This document shows, piece after piece, positions 12,156 through 23,979 of a stretch of 64,000 bases of DNA; position 1 is the stretch's first letter; each line of letters starts with the position of its first letter. This stretch comes from Semisulcospira habei. Taxonomy: Eukaryota; Mollusca; Gastropoda; Semisulcospiridae. The position numbers and the translations under genes were made by a program. Below the pieces are notes generated by a model. That model made no database searches. It saw only the letters and a list, made by a program, of their open reading frames with translations, and was not told the origin of the DNA. The DNA lies in the NCBI GenBank assembly GCA_036245525.1, contig BTPG01000003.1, positions 136,836,640 to 136,900,639 of the forward strand. Direction: 5' to 3'.

Positions 12156-13266
12156 TTGATTTCAGGAAAGCATTTGATCGCGTCTGGCACGACGGACTCT
12201 GGCAAGTCATGAGATCGTTCAACATAGAGGAGGGACTGATCCAAACGATAGAAGCGCTTTACAAGAACGCCTGCAGCGCGGTTCTACTTAACAATCAGTC
12301 AGGCGAGTTCTTCAGGACGACGATCGGTGTCCGTCAAGGAGGCCTGCTCTCTCCTGTCCTTTTCAACATATTCCTGGAGAAGATCATGCAGGAAACCCTC
12401 CACGACCACCATACTTCAATCTCTATTGGTGGCAGATCCCTGTGCAATCTTCGATTCGCAGACGATATTGACCTCATGGCAGGCAGCAATAGTGAGCTCC
12501 AAAACCTGACAGACAAACTTTCAAGTAGCGCAGGGTCTTATGGCATGGTGATCAGTACGGATAAAAGCAAAGTGATGATCAACACCACAAGCGACAGCAG
12601 CAGCAACATTCACATGAACGGCCAGAAGCTAGAAGAGGTCAATAGCTTCAAGTACTTGGGAGCCACCCTGTCCAAAGACGGTAGTTGCGTAGCAGAGATC
12701 CGTATCAGGATAGGTACAGCAACATCCGCAATGGCCAGGCTGGACAGGATATGGCGAAGTAACTCCATCAGCTTCACCATCAAGTACAGGCTTTACAAGT
12801 CCCTCGTAGTGTCTATTCTACTCTACGGCTGTGAGACTTGGACACTGCTTGCAGACTCAGAAAAGAAAATCCAGGCCTTTGAGAACAAGTGCCTGAGGAA
12901 GTTGCTCCGCATCTCGTACCGCGAGCACAAAACCAACGAATATGTACGGAGCATCGTCACTTCCCTGGTGGGCCCACATGAACCTCTTCTGGCAACCGTG
13001 AAACGGCGCAAGCTTGCTTGGTTTGGCCACGTGACCCGACACAACACCTTGTCCAAGACTATCCTCCAAGGCACTCTCGAAGGAAGTCGTCGGCGAGGTC
13101 GTCAGAGAAAGAGTTGGGTCGCAAACATAAAAGAATGGACCGAACTCGAGATGCCAGACTTGCTTGCCACCGCCCAAAATAGAACTCAGTGGAGAGCACT
13201 GTCTGTTGCTGCTGCCTTTCAGTCCCCCCAACGCCCAGTTCGGGCAAGGGACTGATGATGATGATG
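12156..13266 (+). mobile_element. RTE-like LINE fragment with an intact partial reverse transcriptase
   Basis: The frame is open from 12155 to a stop at 13253. It starts at the first catalytic motif (DFRKAFDRVWHD) and includes GVRQGGLLSPVLFN and the LRFADDIDLM catalytic motif. The C-terminal region is RTE-like ([29 protein letters not shown]). The 3' end is a GATGATGATGATG tail. AAGGGCA borders both sides (12149-12155 and 13267-13273), consistent with a target duplication. The 5' part, including the endonuclease, is missing. Clade is judged by motif style and could be a related clade. Confidence 0.8.
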
Positions 13267-13399
13267 AAGGGCACCGACAACACCACACAAATAATGTAAC
13301 AATACTTGGAGTCGGTACTTTGCTAATTTATTCAGTAACAATTTCATTTAAGTTTTGAGTAAATCAAGCAATTGTAACAACAGCAGTACATTAGAATGT

Positions 13400-14457
13400 T
13401 CACCCATCCCTCATTAATACTGGTCCAGTCAGTAGCGAGTGTACACCGTTTGTAGCCAAACATTCAATGCAGCGTTGACGCATGGAGTTCACCAGGGTTC
13501 GGAGAGCATGTGGGATCGCTTCCCACTCTTGATGCAGGAACTGAGTCAGCTGGGGGACGCCTTGAGGTGAGGGGGGGGGGGGGGGTTGTTCACTACACGT
13601 TGCCCCAGCGCGTCCCAGAGGTGCTCGATGGGAGCCAGATCAGGTGAACGAGGTGGCCACTCCATCCTCATGATGCCCCGTTGCTCAAGGTACTCATCCA
13701 CCACACGGACGCGATGAGGTCGAGCGTTGTCGTCCTGCAGAACAGCATTGTCGCCTATGGCTTGGAGAGCTGGCTGGATGAAGGGCTGCACAATCTCGTC
13801 CCGATAGCGCAGTCCAGTCAATGTGCCTTGGATGATGTGAAGGGGGGTCCTGCCTTCCCTGCTGAAGCCTGCCCAGACCATGACTAAGCTTCCTCCGTAG
13901 CGATCCACCTCTTGGACGCATCCATCCGTGAATCGCTCGCCCTGGCATCTCCAGACCCTCACCCTGCCGTCGTCGAAGGACACAGTGAACCGTGACTCCT
14001 AAGTAAACAGCACCTGAATCCACTGGAGACTGTTCCACCTCACATGTTGATGACACCAGGCAACCAGGGTTCTGCGATGAGATAGAGTGAGTGGTATTCT
14101 CACTGCTGCTCTGCATGAAGCCAGGCCAATTTCGCGCAGACGTCGGCAGACTGTTCTTCTGCTGACCTTAACGTTTACAGCTTGCATCAGTTGACGTCGC
14201 AGAGTGGTTGACGTGACAGTTCGGTCGCGCAGAGCCTCCACACAGAGGTATCTGTCCTCTCTTCTGCTGGTGCAGCGCGGGCGTCCTGAGCAGGGTCGTC
14301 GTTTTGCCCTTCCAGTTTCTTGGAATCGTGCCAGCAGCCTCTGGATCACTGAATGGGACACCCCAAGACGTCTCCCAATTTCTCGTCCGGAATTCCATCC
14401 TGCAGCGGCTAGCGCCCGGCCTTGATGTACTGGCGTTAGGCTTCGTCGTGGTAGCAT
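13400..14457 (-). pseudogene. Tc1-like transposase, inactivated
   Basis: The N-terminal half has helix-turn-helix DNA-binding features (GREIGRRLGVSHSVIQRLL; RRTVCRRLREIGL). The catalytic half has LQDDNARPH and WPPRSPDLAPIEHLWD, which supply the second Asp and the Glu of a DD34E triad. The position of the first Asp in the family motif (FTDES) is a TAG stop at 13999-14001, so the protein is cut before the catalytic domain. A run of G (about 13570-13586) then shifts the frame near the C terminus; the family-like ending is read in another frame down to about 13400. It would have cut and pasted the element by its terminal repeats. Confidence 0.85.
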
Positions 14458-14820
14458 TGTAAGGAAGTGACAATTATGCCCCTACTGTACCGGTAATCTG
14501 TAGCGAAACAGAAGTGCTGTGTTCACGACTGACCCCTTTAGCACGTGCATCACGACTTTACCGACTTTTTCCACCTGCCTGCCTTTGCTACGCATGCCAA
14601 TATCGCACAGCTTTTCACAAAAACTGACGATGTTTCACGTGCATTTGACACGTTAGTGGAAATTGATGAATTGTTGTCTATTGTTCCCTATACAATGGAC
14701 TGTCTAAGGTCAACTTTTCACCCATTTGGATCGAAAGATCGTTGTATTTTATTAGCGTACTTGCGACGATAAACAATGACACATAAAAGTGGGGTGGCCC
14801 TTAAGTTTTGACCATTAGTA

Positions 14821-14905
14821 TACAAACGCACATACATACATAAGCACATACGGTGCCTTCGCGCCAAATGTCCGTTAAGCAGCGAGGTTAGCGTAACTAG
14901 ACATG
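14821..14905. repeat. element D, right arm continued
   Basis: The (CATA)n stretch, 'cggtgccttcgcgccaaatg' and 'cagcgaggttagcgtaacta' mirror 7185-7240. The arm is cut at 14905 by the next LINE, with the target copy TAACTAGACATG at 14894-14905. Confidence 0.8.
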
Positions 14906-15945
<1,040 letters not shown>

Positions 15946-16080
15946 TAACTAGACATGACGTAATTTTTATCTTGTTATTTCAATTGTTAAAGGTTATAGC
16001 CTGCCCGCCTCCGACATCATGGAAGTGCTATTAAATTCGCCCCACCGCGACCCGTCCTAAAAAGACTTAAGAAGGGACTT
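15946..16080. repeat. element D, right arm terminus
   Basis: It contains 'gacatgacgtaatttttatc', 'aggttatagcctgcccgcct' and 'cgccccaccgcgacccgtcc', the reverse of 7075-7190. It ends at 'aagaagggactt', the reverse of the unit's start. Confidence 0.8.
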
Positions 16081-16109
16081 AATAACGTAAAAAAAAAAAA
16101 AATAATAAT

Positions 16110-16435
16110 AAAATACAATAAAAGAACAAACGTCATGACAAATGACGTTTGACAAAGCAATGACACACATGTGCGCATCTCCAAGAGGCATAGATCCTCA
16201 AGTGCCCGGAGGGCGCATAAACATCTATGCCTCTTGAGGATGTTTGCACCGCACGCATTCAGGCACGCACACGCACACGCATACACACACACCGACGCGA
16301 TTTTAGAAGAGCATGCAGCTGTACTTAGTATAGCATGTAGCTACGTAAAGTCAGCCTGATTTCACACAAATTATAGCAAGACTGAAATTGTACCGTGAAA
16401 TTCTAGTTTTATCACCATTTTCCAAGTCTTGAAGC
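16110..16435. repeat. element D, third partial copy in left-arm orientation
   Basis: A family C hairpin (16181-16236), a (CACACG)n run, 'catgcagctgtacttagtat' and 'attatagcaagactgaaatt' repeat 10498-10740 in the same direction. It leads directly into the promoter-like module upstream of the ISG12-like gene. Confidence 0.8.
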
Positions 16436-16740
16436 GAAAGCGAATCTCATATCACGTTAATTATAAAAACAAAAAATACGTCATGACAAATGGGGTTTGA
16501 CAAACCAATGGACGCGTAAGCACTGCGCGCTCCCCTTCTAGAGTTCACTATGACGCATAGGCAAATCTGCGAGGCTTTTTCAGAAGGAATTATTTCACCC
16601 TTGACAGCGAAGACAGCTCTCATATAGAAAGGACTTTGTGGGTTATGGTTCATACCATCTTGTCTCAAGCCTATGAAGCGAAAGTGAAACTCATATCACG
16701 TAAAATAGAAAATTACGTAAAAACTAATACTTACGTGTGA
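16436..16740 (+). promoter_or_regulatory. candidate ISRE-containing promoter region of the ISG12-like gene
   Basis: GAAAGCGAATCT (16436-16447, one mismatch to GAAANNGAAACT) and a perfect GAAAGTGAAACT (16680-16691) lie on the plus strand. Between them are TACGTCATGACAAATG and GACAAACCAATGGACGCG (CCAAT). The place of the TATA box in the sister copy at 10.9 kb is changed here (CCCCTTCTAGAG). IRF and STAT complexes bind GAAANNGAAA motifs in interferon-stimulated genes; whether they act here is inference. The first visible exon is 260 bp downstream. The true 5' exon and start site are not identified. Confidence 0.5.
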
Positions 16741-16815
16741 CAGCCAAAGGCTCAAAGCTCACGGGTAGTGCCTGATTAGCTTGGCCTTGACAGGTGCCAA
16801 TCTAATCAAGCTCTG
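16741..16815. mobile_element. decayed family B hairpin
   Basis: 'cacgggtagtgcctgattag' and 'cttggccttgacaggtgcca', then 'atctaatcaagctctgcc', preserve the family B stem in degraded form. Confidence 0.5.
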
Positions 16816-16951
16816 CCATTTAATACTCAGTCAGCGCATGTCGACGTGAGTTTTCACGGTCTGTCTCTGCCCATCGCCTGCATTCGGCTGCAGAAGAGAA
16901 AGAGAAACATGTTCTGATAAGACTTGTAAAACGATCTCTACTCCTTTTCAG

Positions 16952-17116
16952 CACAGCCCACTAACCCTCCACCTTCTGAGCCGGAACCTACCGGCAGGTC
17001 GACTGCTCAGACAGCGCTGAGATATGGGGTGCCCATAGTTGCTGGTGTAGCGGCGGTTGCGGCAGCTCCTCTCGCTCTTAGTGCCTTGGGTTTTGCAGCA
17101 GGCGGTATTACAGCTG
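16952..17116 (+). CDS. IFI27-like: ISG12/IFI27-like gene, exon with linker and first hydrophobic segment
   Basis: The acceptor is CTCCTTTTCAG (AG at 16950-16951) and the donor is G|GTATGT at 17117, giving a 165-bp exon with phase 1 at both ends. It encodes a Pro/Glu-rich linker (NPPPSEPEPTGRST), then a Gly/Ala/Val-rich hydrophobic stretch (VPIVAGVAAVAAAPLAL, SALGFAAGGITAG). The AP-x-x-L-x-x-LGF-x-xGGI pattern is the first half of the Ifi-6-16 domain. Vertebrate members are small, interferon-induced membrane proteins of mitochondria or ER. The initiator codon must lie in an upstream exon that I could not identify; in-frame sequence before the acceptor gives no convincing start. Splice phases match the next exon exactly. 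Confidence 0.8.
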
Positions 17117-17480
17117 GTATGTTTCATTTAAATTTTTTTTTTATTTTATTTTTTTTCAGAACCGCCCCCCCCCCCTCAAAAAACAAACAAACAACCCCCC
17201 TCCCCCCCAAAAAAAAAAAATAAATAAATAAAAATACCCCCCCCAAAAAAAAAAAAACAACAACAACAAACAAACAAACAAAAAACACAACAACGAACAA
17301 ACAAGCAAACAAAAAAAAAAAAACAAACAGGCTTCATTTATTACTGACTGTCATGAAAGAGAATCATAAAAGGAGTGTAAGTTTTACAGAAATCATTTTG
17401 GCTGTATCATATTCTCCTCATGAGAAATTGACCCAGTCAAGCGCAAGGACTGAAGGATCTCGGCAGATAAACTGCATGGT

Positions 17481-17585
<105 letters not shown>

Positions 17586-17595
17586 ACTAGCAAGA

Positions 17596-17699
17596 CCCAG
17601 TGCGCAAAGGACATCGGGCCGGCGTCGGTCGCCGTAGTTGCGCGCACAGCCGTGCGCGGCCCAATGGCAGCCGACGTCGGCCCGATGGCCTTTTGCGTG
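17596..17699. mobile_element. family A palindromic element in intron 1
   Basis: 'cccagtgcgcaaagg' and ATCGGGCCGGCGTCGG pair with CCGACGTCGGCCCGATGGCC. The centre is GCGCGCACAGCCGTGCGCGG. Confidence 0.85.
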
Positions 17700-17914
17700 T
17701 TTTTTTAAAAAAATTTTTTTAGCAACCACTAAAATTATGATTATCAGTCTTTGATATTGAAGAGACGATGTAAGTTCATGAATCTCGTCAGTCGTATAAT
17801 GAACAAACGTTTGTTCCAAGTAGAGGTCTACGATGTATTGGCGTACAGGCCGCGTTATTTTTTCCCATGCCGTCTTTCAGCTTACCTGACTTCGAGAACG
17901 TCTTTTATCCCCAG

Positions 17915-18085
17915 GTTCTTACGCTGCATCAATAATGTCGTGGGTGGCAACTACGGGCTATGGGGCGGGGGCACTTGCTGCGGCACAGAGTGCGGGTGCG
18001 GCGGGGATCTCTGTCTCTACAAGCGTGTTGCTTGCTGGTGGTGGTGCCGCGGTAGGGGAGGCAACAATGCGATTGACCGGGAGAG
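17915..18085 (+). CDS. IFI27-like: ISG12/IFI27-like gene, exon with the core Ifi-6-16 domain
   Basis: The acceptor is TTTATCCCCAG (AG at 17913-17914) and the donor is AGAG|GTAAGT at 18086, giving a 171-bp phase-1/phase-1 exon. Joined to the preceding exon it reads AAGGITAG-SYAASIMSWVA, the signature junction of the Ifi-6-16 family (GI-x-AGS-x-AA-x-MS). Continuing, GYGAGALAAAQSAGAAGIS and VLLAGGGAAVGEA complete the domain of about 80 residues. These proteins have two or three hydrophobic segments and are linked to antiviral response, apoptosis and mitochondrial membrane function in vertebrates. A broken copy of this exon is at 1232-1345. No frame disruption is seen. Confidence 0.85.
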
Positions 18086-18130
18086 GTAAGTCCACATTGC
18101 AAGTGTTTGTAAAATTGTTATTTTACCACC

Positions 18131-18344
18131 TTAACCCATTTAACCCCAAGGCCGCATCCTCCAGTTTTTGGAGGCGTCACCTAACGACTAAGTACCGGTT
18201 GTAAAAAACGAATCGACCATGATAATTCAAGGGTAGTACCAGAGTAGCTTGGCGCCTCCAGGCGCCAAGCTAATCTTGCACAACCCTTGAATTATCATGG
18301 TCCATCCATCTCCTGCTGTAGGGTGTTGGGGCTAAATGGGTTAA
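18131..18344. mobile_element. family B TTAA element, complete
   Basis: The 214-bp element starts TTAACCCATTTAACCCC and ends GGGGCTAAATGGGTTAA. It contains a long central hairpin: 'gaccatgataattcaagg' through GAGTAGCTTGGCGCC, mirrored by GGCGCCAAGCTAATC and 'ccttgaattatcatggtc'. Confidence 0.9.
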
Positions 18345-18426
18345 ATAACAACCTCAGTTTGATGATTAAACTGAAGATTTGGTCAACATAGAATCTCCTG
18401 AGCCCCTGCGGTTCACGTGAAGCTCA

Positions 18427-18501
18427 AAATAATAATAATTATAATGTACATTTATATAGCGCTTAACCTCCAGATGAATGGTACTCTAAGCGCTTTACAA
18501 G
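18427..18501. mobile_element. L2/CR1-type LINE 3'-end fragment
   Basis: (AAT)n followed by 'acatttatatagcgcttaac' and 'ctctaagcgctttaca' is the typical 3' end of L2-like LINEs and SINEs that share it. It is only a fragment. Confidence 0.5.
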
Positions 18502-19450
18502 ATCAAAAATCACAGAACAAAAAGTACAAGAAAGTAAAAGCTACAATAAATATTGCAAAAACTAAAGTAACACTTATCAAGAGCTCACACACACACACAC
18601 ACACACACACACCGTTACAAGAACAGTTACTGCCAAAGATTGCTAACGCACTAAAAATGCATCTAACTATATGCATAAGAAAAAAGATAGAGGTAACTTT
18701 AATTATACCAAATAAGCATCCTTTTTTTTCGATTTGTGATTCACAAATTGAAGCGAAACTTGTCGTGACTCCACCTAATGAATATTTCGAAGAATAGCCA
18801 ATGGCACATGTCAGGGGGGACGAGGAGGTAATGGGAGTGGGGCGCAATTTTCAAAAGGTATTGTCGCAGGTCGCAGAGTGTATTGTCGCATGTCGGAGGC
18901 GTCCCATCGCAAGCCGCACGCCGGCCAAAAACGCCCTAATCAAATATACGTTGGCTTGAAGGGCGGTTTCATGGAGGGCGGTATCAAGTTTTGAAAATGG
19001 GACATTTGGTGATTTTTCGCGGACTTTTTTTTCCCCGCGTCGTCAGGGTGATTTCTTACAACTGGGCAATAGCTATCTGCATGAAAAGTGGGCAAACATT
19101 ACTGATATTCAGATTATTACAGTTGTATTTGTGTTTGTTGCATTTTAACAATGAGTTGACACTGCACCATGTAATGTTTTATTTTATGTGAAAATCTCTA
19201 AAATAATGTTATTTTATTTCAATTAATTCACATTTCTGATGCACACACACACACACGCACGCACTCACGCGCGCGCGAATACAGGATTTCCATGACACTC
19301 AAGTAACATAGTAGTCCTAACGGGGATTGCAAGTTTAGATATTTACCCTGTCAAGCCGGTAAAGCACAACGGGAACTGACTCGCGCGGCTTTGTCAAGTT
19401 CTCGTTTTTCTGCTCAGATGTCTGTGACACAGCGTGCGTGTGCGACAGGG

Positions 19451-19681
19451 TTAACCCCTTCACTGCCAGCGGACACGAAATGCGCGTCTGAAATCAGCGT
19501 ACGTTGACCGACATTCGCGTGAAGATGAACAAAATGTAACGGGGACCATAGGCGTAAACAACATGGGACTATCAAGAGACATAAATCCTCATGAGCTCCA
19601 GCGACTGCGGGGGCTCATCAGGGTTTATGTCTCTTGCAGATGGAAATTTCCTTCGACTTTCCGAGGAAGTTAAGGGGTTAA
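19451..19681. mobile_element. family C TTAA element, complete
   Basis: The 231-bp element starts TTAACCCCTTCACTGCC and ends GGAAGTTAAGGGGTTAA. Its hairpin core lies at 19573-19637 (AAGAGACATAAATCCTCATG mirrored by CATCAGGGTTTATGTCTCTT). Confidence 0.85.
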
Positions 19682-21089
19682 TGAGCTGTTTGTGGGGCCG
19701 TCCATGGATTGTTTAAAGTCACTGCGGGGAGGTGTCGTACGAGCTCGGCACTTCCCCGCTATCACTCAGCCGTTTAAGGATCCTCTAATTAACATGTTTA
19801 AATGACCTGATACGTTCTTGGGGATTCTGGAGTACGTATCGTATCTCCTTATCAAGCCGCTACTGCATAAGTACGAGAAGCACCGCCTATCAGGCTGACC
19901 GTTACAGTGTCAGTTAGTAGTACGGTCAAAGATTAGGGACCGACTCGCTTATCTGAGAGGTACGGTAATCAAACTTACATCATGCCAAACTCTTGCCTCT
20001 TATCTAAGCATCACATGCAACAACTAATAACACGACAGCTAACATCACAACAACTAACCAAGACAACGTGTAACACTGACAAGCGGAGCACATTACGAAC
20101 TACAAAACAGGATCATTCACACTTCAAGCATTCCAGACATAAGGAGAGAGTGAAAGAGTTTACATCACCATATTTTACTCTGGCATTTGGTACAATGATA
20201 ACTTAAGTCAGCTCACCCAACAATGCGAGGCGTCGACTTGAAATCATGGTGATGGTCGGTGTGTTGTCTCGAGGGTGCCACAACGTCAACTGTCACTTCA
20301 GGAACGGAGCCCCCGAAACACACACTGACCCTTTCTTATATACATTTTTAGTTTCTGTTCACACAAGGGCCCTTCACCAAGAGTCCTGCGTTATTTTTTA
20401 CTACTTGACCTTCCCTGCCCTTGTTTGGACACTCGAGCCCCTTATACCTATACGAATTAACCTCTTTCTCACACCAGATAACCTATCTCCCACACTTGGT
20501 CGTACTTTTCTGGGTTAAGCCTTGCGGGTCACGTTTCGGTCAATATCCCGTACCCGGCTTTTGACCTGACTTTCAACTCTAATCAGTTATTTAACTCATA
20601 CTATACATAACAGGCACTCTGTGACACCGCTCAAACTTCACACCGTCCATGGACAGATAACCCTATAGTCCGGTCGTAGGTAGGGTCTACCTTGCATTGT
20701 CGAAAGTACACAATGTTTGAATTAATCCTGAATGATTTTGGGGTGCTGAATTCGAATCAGTTGTATGCCACGCTGTAAATATTGAGCGTTTATCCTGTAT
20801 AAAGCAAAATCCAAGATGGCCGCCGGAAATCTACTAATTTTCATTCCGGCACATGTAATTGCAATTCAGACACGAAAATTCTTTTGAAATGGTTCATTTT
20901 GTTACATTGTGTCGAAAGAAATTTAGTAAATCATATAATTTTCTACATCGAATCGGTAGCGGATCGCGGGGAAGGGGTGGGGTGGGGGTGAGAGGTGGGG
21001 GAGGGGGGGCAGAGGTTCCGAACCCCGGACCTCCCACCCGTTTGGCTTAAAGAAAGAGAAGAAAAGCTCCGATGTAAGAGAGTCTGTCT
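19682..21089. other. no recognised gene
   Basis: The plus ORFs at 19982-20206 and 20246-20518 have no family resemblance. At 20720-20830 there is a copy of the 'ccaagatggccgcc' repeat expanded at 26.8-27.6 kb. A G-rich run covers about 20968-21010. Confidence 0.4.
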
Positions 21090-22330
21090 CTTGTCTTGCT
21101 AGTGTGGACATCTTTCCTTTGAGATATCCCTCTCCCCCACGCACACACACACACTGACCCCCTCCCTCCTCACGTTTGTGATAGTGGGCTTCAGATCTGG
21201 CTCTGTCTCCTGCTGTCTTCCATAAGTAATAGTTTCCGTCATACTCTAGCCAGTTCGTGCTGAACTCCTCGTCGTAGAATAAGTATTTTTTTGCCTCATG
21301 GCAGTTGCGTCTCTCCATTTCCAGAACTCGGCTGACGTTGTGTCACATTGCGCAGAGCATATTGGGCTTGGCCTTCGCGTGGAGTTTTAAATCATTTGTG
21401 CTGTTTAATCGGTAATGATCTCTGTTCCTTAGCAAACAGATGTATGCTTGCTTGGGCAGTGGGCTTCTTCCATCAGGCGGTAGATGCGGCTTATGCCTCG
21501 CTGACGAATTGACGGGCAACAAAGTTGAATGCTCCCTGGGTAATACCGGGCATAATCCAAGTGCAGCACATGCGCTGTTTCGGTATACCACATCATCATC
21601 ATGGTGACAGCAGCATTGACAAATTATGACGATCTGGCTGGTTTGGGGCGGGGGTGAAGATGGGGGGTGGGGGGGGGGGGGCAAGGGACAGTCCAGAGAA
21701 TTTCACAGGTATTGAGAATGACAACTTCTGGGGAATCCTGGGTTCAGACAGACCTTGCAACTTGTTCTTCAGCACAGATCCGGCGGTTGTCCGCATTGAT
21801 CTTCATCGAACAAAACTGTGGCGAGTGCCAGCTCATGTGAAGAAAGAGTCCCCAAGGAAACAGCTTTAGTGATGATGCAACGATCTCTCGCACCCGTGTA
21901 TAAATGAACGCAGCGTCCATGCTTTGAGCATCCCAATTGCCAGTCTTTGAAGCTGTTGTCTGCACAGATGACGTGTGCTTGTTGATCTTGCTGTGAAAAT
22001 CAGCAGTCCACTGTTTCTCAGGCTTCTAGCATATTGTGAATATTGACAACAGTGTCATTCATGACACAACCAAAACAGATGTTGACCAGTCGTGTTGTGG
22101 TCGGGTTGCTTGTCACAAATACATCGATCAGATGGGGAGCACCTCTCTTATCTTGGCCCGGTCCTCAGCATCTTCCTTGACAGGGCTCTTGTACTTCTTT
22201 TCTTTGTGAACAGCGACGATGTCACCTATGATCTGTGAGCAGATGCTGTGGGAGTATATCCGTACGGCCAATGTGGACTCAAGTTTGGAGTGGAACCAGT
22301 CGTGCCCGAAGGCCCATGACCGTTGCATGT
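21090..22330 (-). pseudogene. decayed fragment of a 'DTD/Cys-rich-tail' family gene
   Basis: Minus-strand frames at 22128-22328 and 21744-21965 resemble the N-terminal part of the pseudogene at 27.85-29.64 kb. Paired stretches are IYSHSICSQIIGDIVAVHKE with the YSKSIFSQILNDVEALKE-like segment, AEDRAKIRE with AEDRTRLRE, and FIYTRVREIVAS with FIYTIVPEIMAV. Frames are broken by stops and shifts. Sequence towards 21090 is read as part of the same decayed copy with low certainty. The catalytic-type DTD motif is not seen in this copy. Confidence 0.45.
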
Positions 22331-22621
22331 TGTTTCATTGTACTGGTCTAATCATATGCTATTCCAAAGGCCATCTTGGTGCCACATGACATACGGTTTT
22401 GTATCCACAGTTTTGCAGTCTTGCTCTTGTGTGTTAACAACCTGTTCCAGCAGCGACTGGCCGTTTGTGAATACAGTCCATTTCTGGTCAGCATTATCTG
22501 TAATACACATGATCCAGAACCGACAGCTAAAGTCCTGGTAGGCTTATTAAAGATAAAAGTGCAAAGTACTTATTGAATGAGTACTCTTCAGTTGGCTTAG
22601 TCTGTTTGCTACTATATGCCG

Positions 22622-22623
<2 letters not shown>

Positions 22624-22708
<85 letters not shown>

Positions 22709-22759
22709 ATGTGCTTTAAACACATCAAGCGCACACACACACCCTAGATTATATGCTAT

Positions 22760-22815
<56 letters not shown>
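22624..22815. repeat. (AC)n microsatellites, two blocks
   Basis: (AC)~41 at 22624-22706 and (CA)~26 at 22763-22815 are separated by 56 bp that includes 'gcgcacacacaccctag'. ORFs across it are repeat artefacts. Confidence 0.95.
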
Positions 22816-22818
<3 letters not shown>

Positions 22819-23115
22819 GTGTATGGGGTAGGTGGTGGTGGAAGAACTGAAATTATCAAAATTTTCGACAAAACCAAAGTGGCTGTCTTCATACTGGATG
22901 GCTAGCACTTTGTTTAGGGAATCTATACACTAATCTTCGGATAGAACAAATCTCCAAGGGGCCCAACGTTTTGTTGTTATTCTGAAGTTTTGTAATAAGC
23001 AAAGTAATTGACAGCACCTAGAGAGCTGTCGGGACCTCTGGAGAAATGTTGTTATATCTGACTTTATTTTATCTGACCTTGTTATAGGCAAAGTTAACTG
23101 TATGGCGTATGTTTA

Positions 23116-23329
23116 TTAACTCCTTCTATCCCAGACACACCACAGTAAGATAAGGATCGGCCATGACAGTTCAAGGGTGATGCCAGAATAGCTTGGCGCC
23201 TATGGGCGCCAAGCTATTTTGGCATCACCCTTGAACTATCGTGGTCGATCTGTGTCCTGCGCTGCAATGCAGTCTTCAGAGGACAACGGCGACATTTGGG
23301 GATTTCGGTGTTGGGGTAGAATGAGTTAA
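23116..23329. mobile_element. family B TTAA element, complete
   Basis: It starts TTAACTCCTTCTATCCC and ends TTGGGGTAGAATGAGTTAA (214 bp). The hairpin 'gccatgacagttcaagggtg' plus CCAGAATAGCTTGGCGCC is mirrored by GGCGCCAAGCTATTTTGG and 'cacccttgaactatcgtggt'. Confidence 0.9.
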
Positions 23330-23979
23330 AGCCGCTAAGGCAGTGCTTGTCAAGTGCAGACAATGTTTACGTAGCATTGTCTGCTAAAATCATCCAGTTG
23401 TTGTAAATGACCTCTGTCAACGCATATAGCGGTGTCAGACACGGTCTGTTATTGTTTGAGGGGACTTCCTCGACTGGTCCACTAGCCGCCCGACAGGTAA
23501 GCTAACCGCCGCACTGAGCAGACTGCTAAGGTTGCAGATGAGTCATCATCATTGCGTCACCCCTCAGCTGAAAACGGACTAAGCGGGCTGAGCTAAATTT
23601 ACTCCGCGGGATGAAAAATTGGACACGCACACCCCAACTATCGATGCCTGTGCAAAACAAAAACAAAAAAAAAAAAAAACGCTCAAGTTTTTGCGGGTGG
23701 CATACTTCGGATACGTAACTAGGGGGTGTTAGACAACAATAATCCACTAAAACGTTTTGTACTTTTAACTAAACACACTTCGGTATATTTTACATAGACC
23801 CACGTCTGGACTATTACCATTTCATTAACTCGGTCACAGCTGTCCGTCCGTCTGTCCGTTTGTTCATACGCCCATTCATACTTCCATTAGTGATGTGCTT
23901 ATGGCGAATTTTCCACTGCAGAAAAAAAAAAATCCGCATAAAAAACCCCAAGATTACAACTAACGACCCTTGTCCACAG

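Larger units (their letters stand above)
12131..14820 (-). mobile_element. Tc1-like DNA transposon carrying a LINE insertion
   Basis: The left end TACTAATAGGCAAAACTTAA matches the reverse complement of the right end (TTAAGTTTTGACCATTAGTA), and both ends sit at TA. Outside the ends, element D resumes (12130, then 14821). The transposase lies on the minus strand at 13400-14457. An RTE-like LINE occupies 12156-13266 just inside the left terminal repeat. Confidence 0.85.
18086..23979 (+). other. putative intron 2 of the ISG12-like gene
   Basis: Nearly 5.9 kb between a good donor and the acceptor at 23978-23979. It contains hairpin elements B (18131, 23116) and C (19451), a LINE 3' end, a decayed minus-strand gene fragment and AC-rich microsatellites. 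The length leaves open that the gene ends sooner by an alternative exon. Confidence 0.5.

Noticed and set aside
22547..22810. ORFs of repeated Cys-Val or Thr-His
   Set aside because: They are produced by (AC)n tracts; similar cases occur at 26206-26451, 31431-31622, 38308-38526 and 63401-63736.
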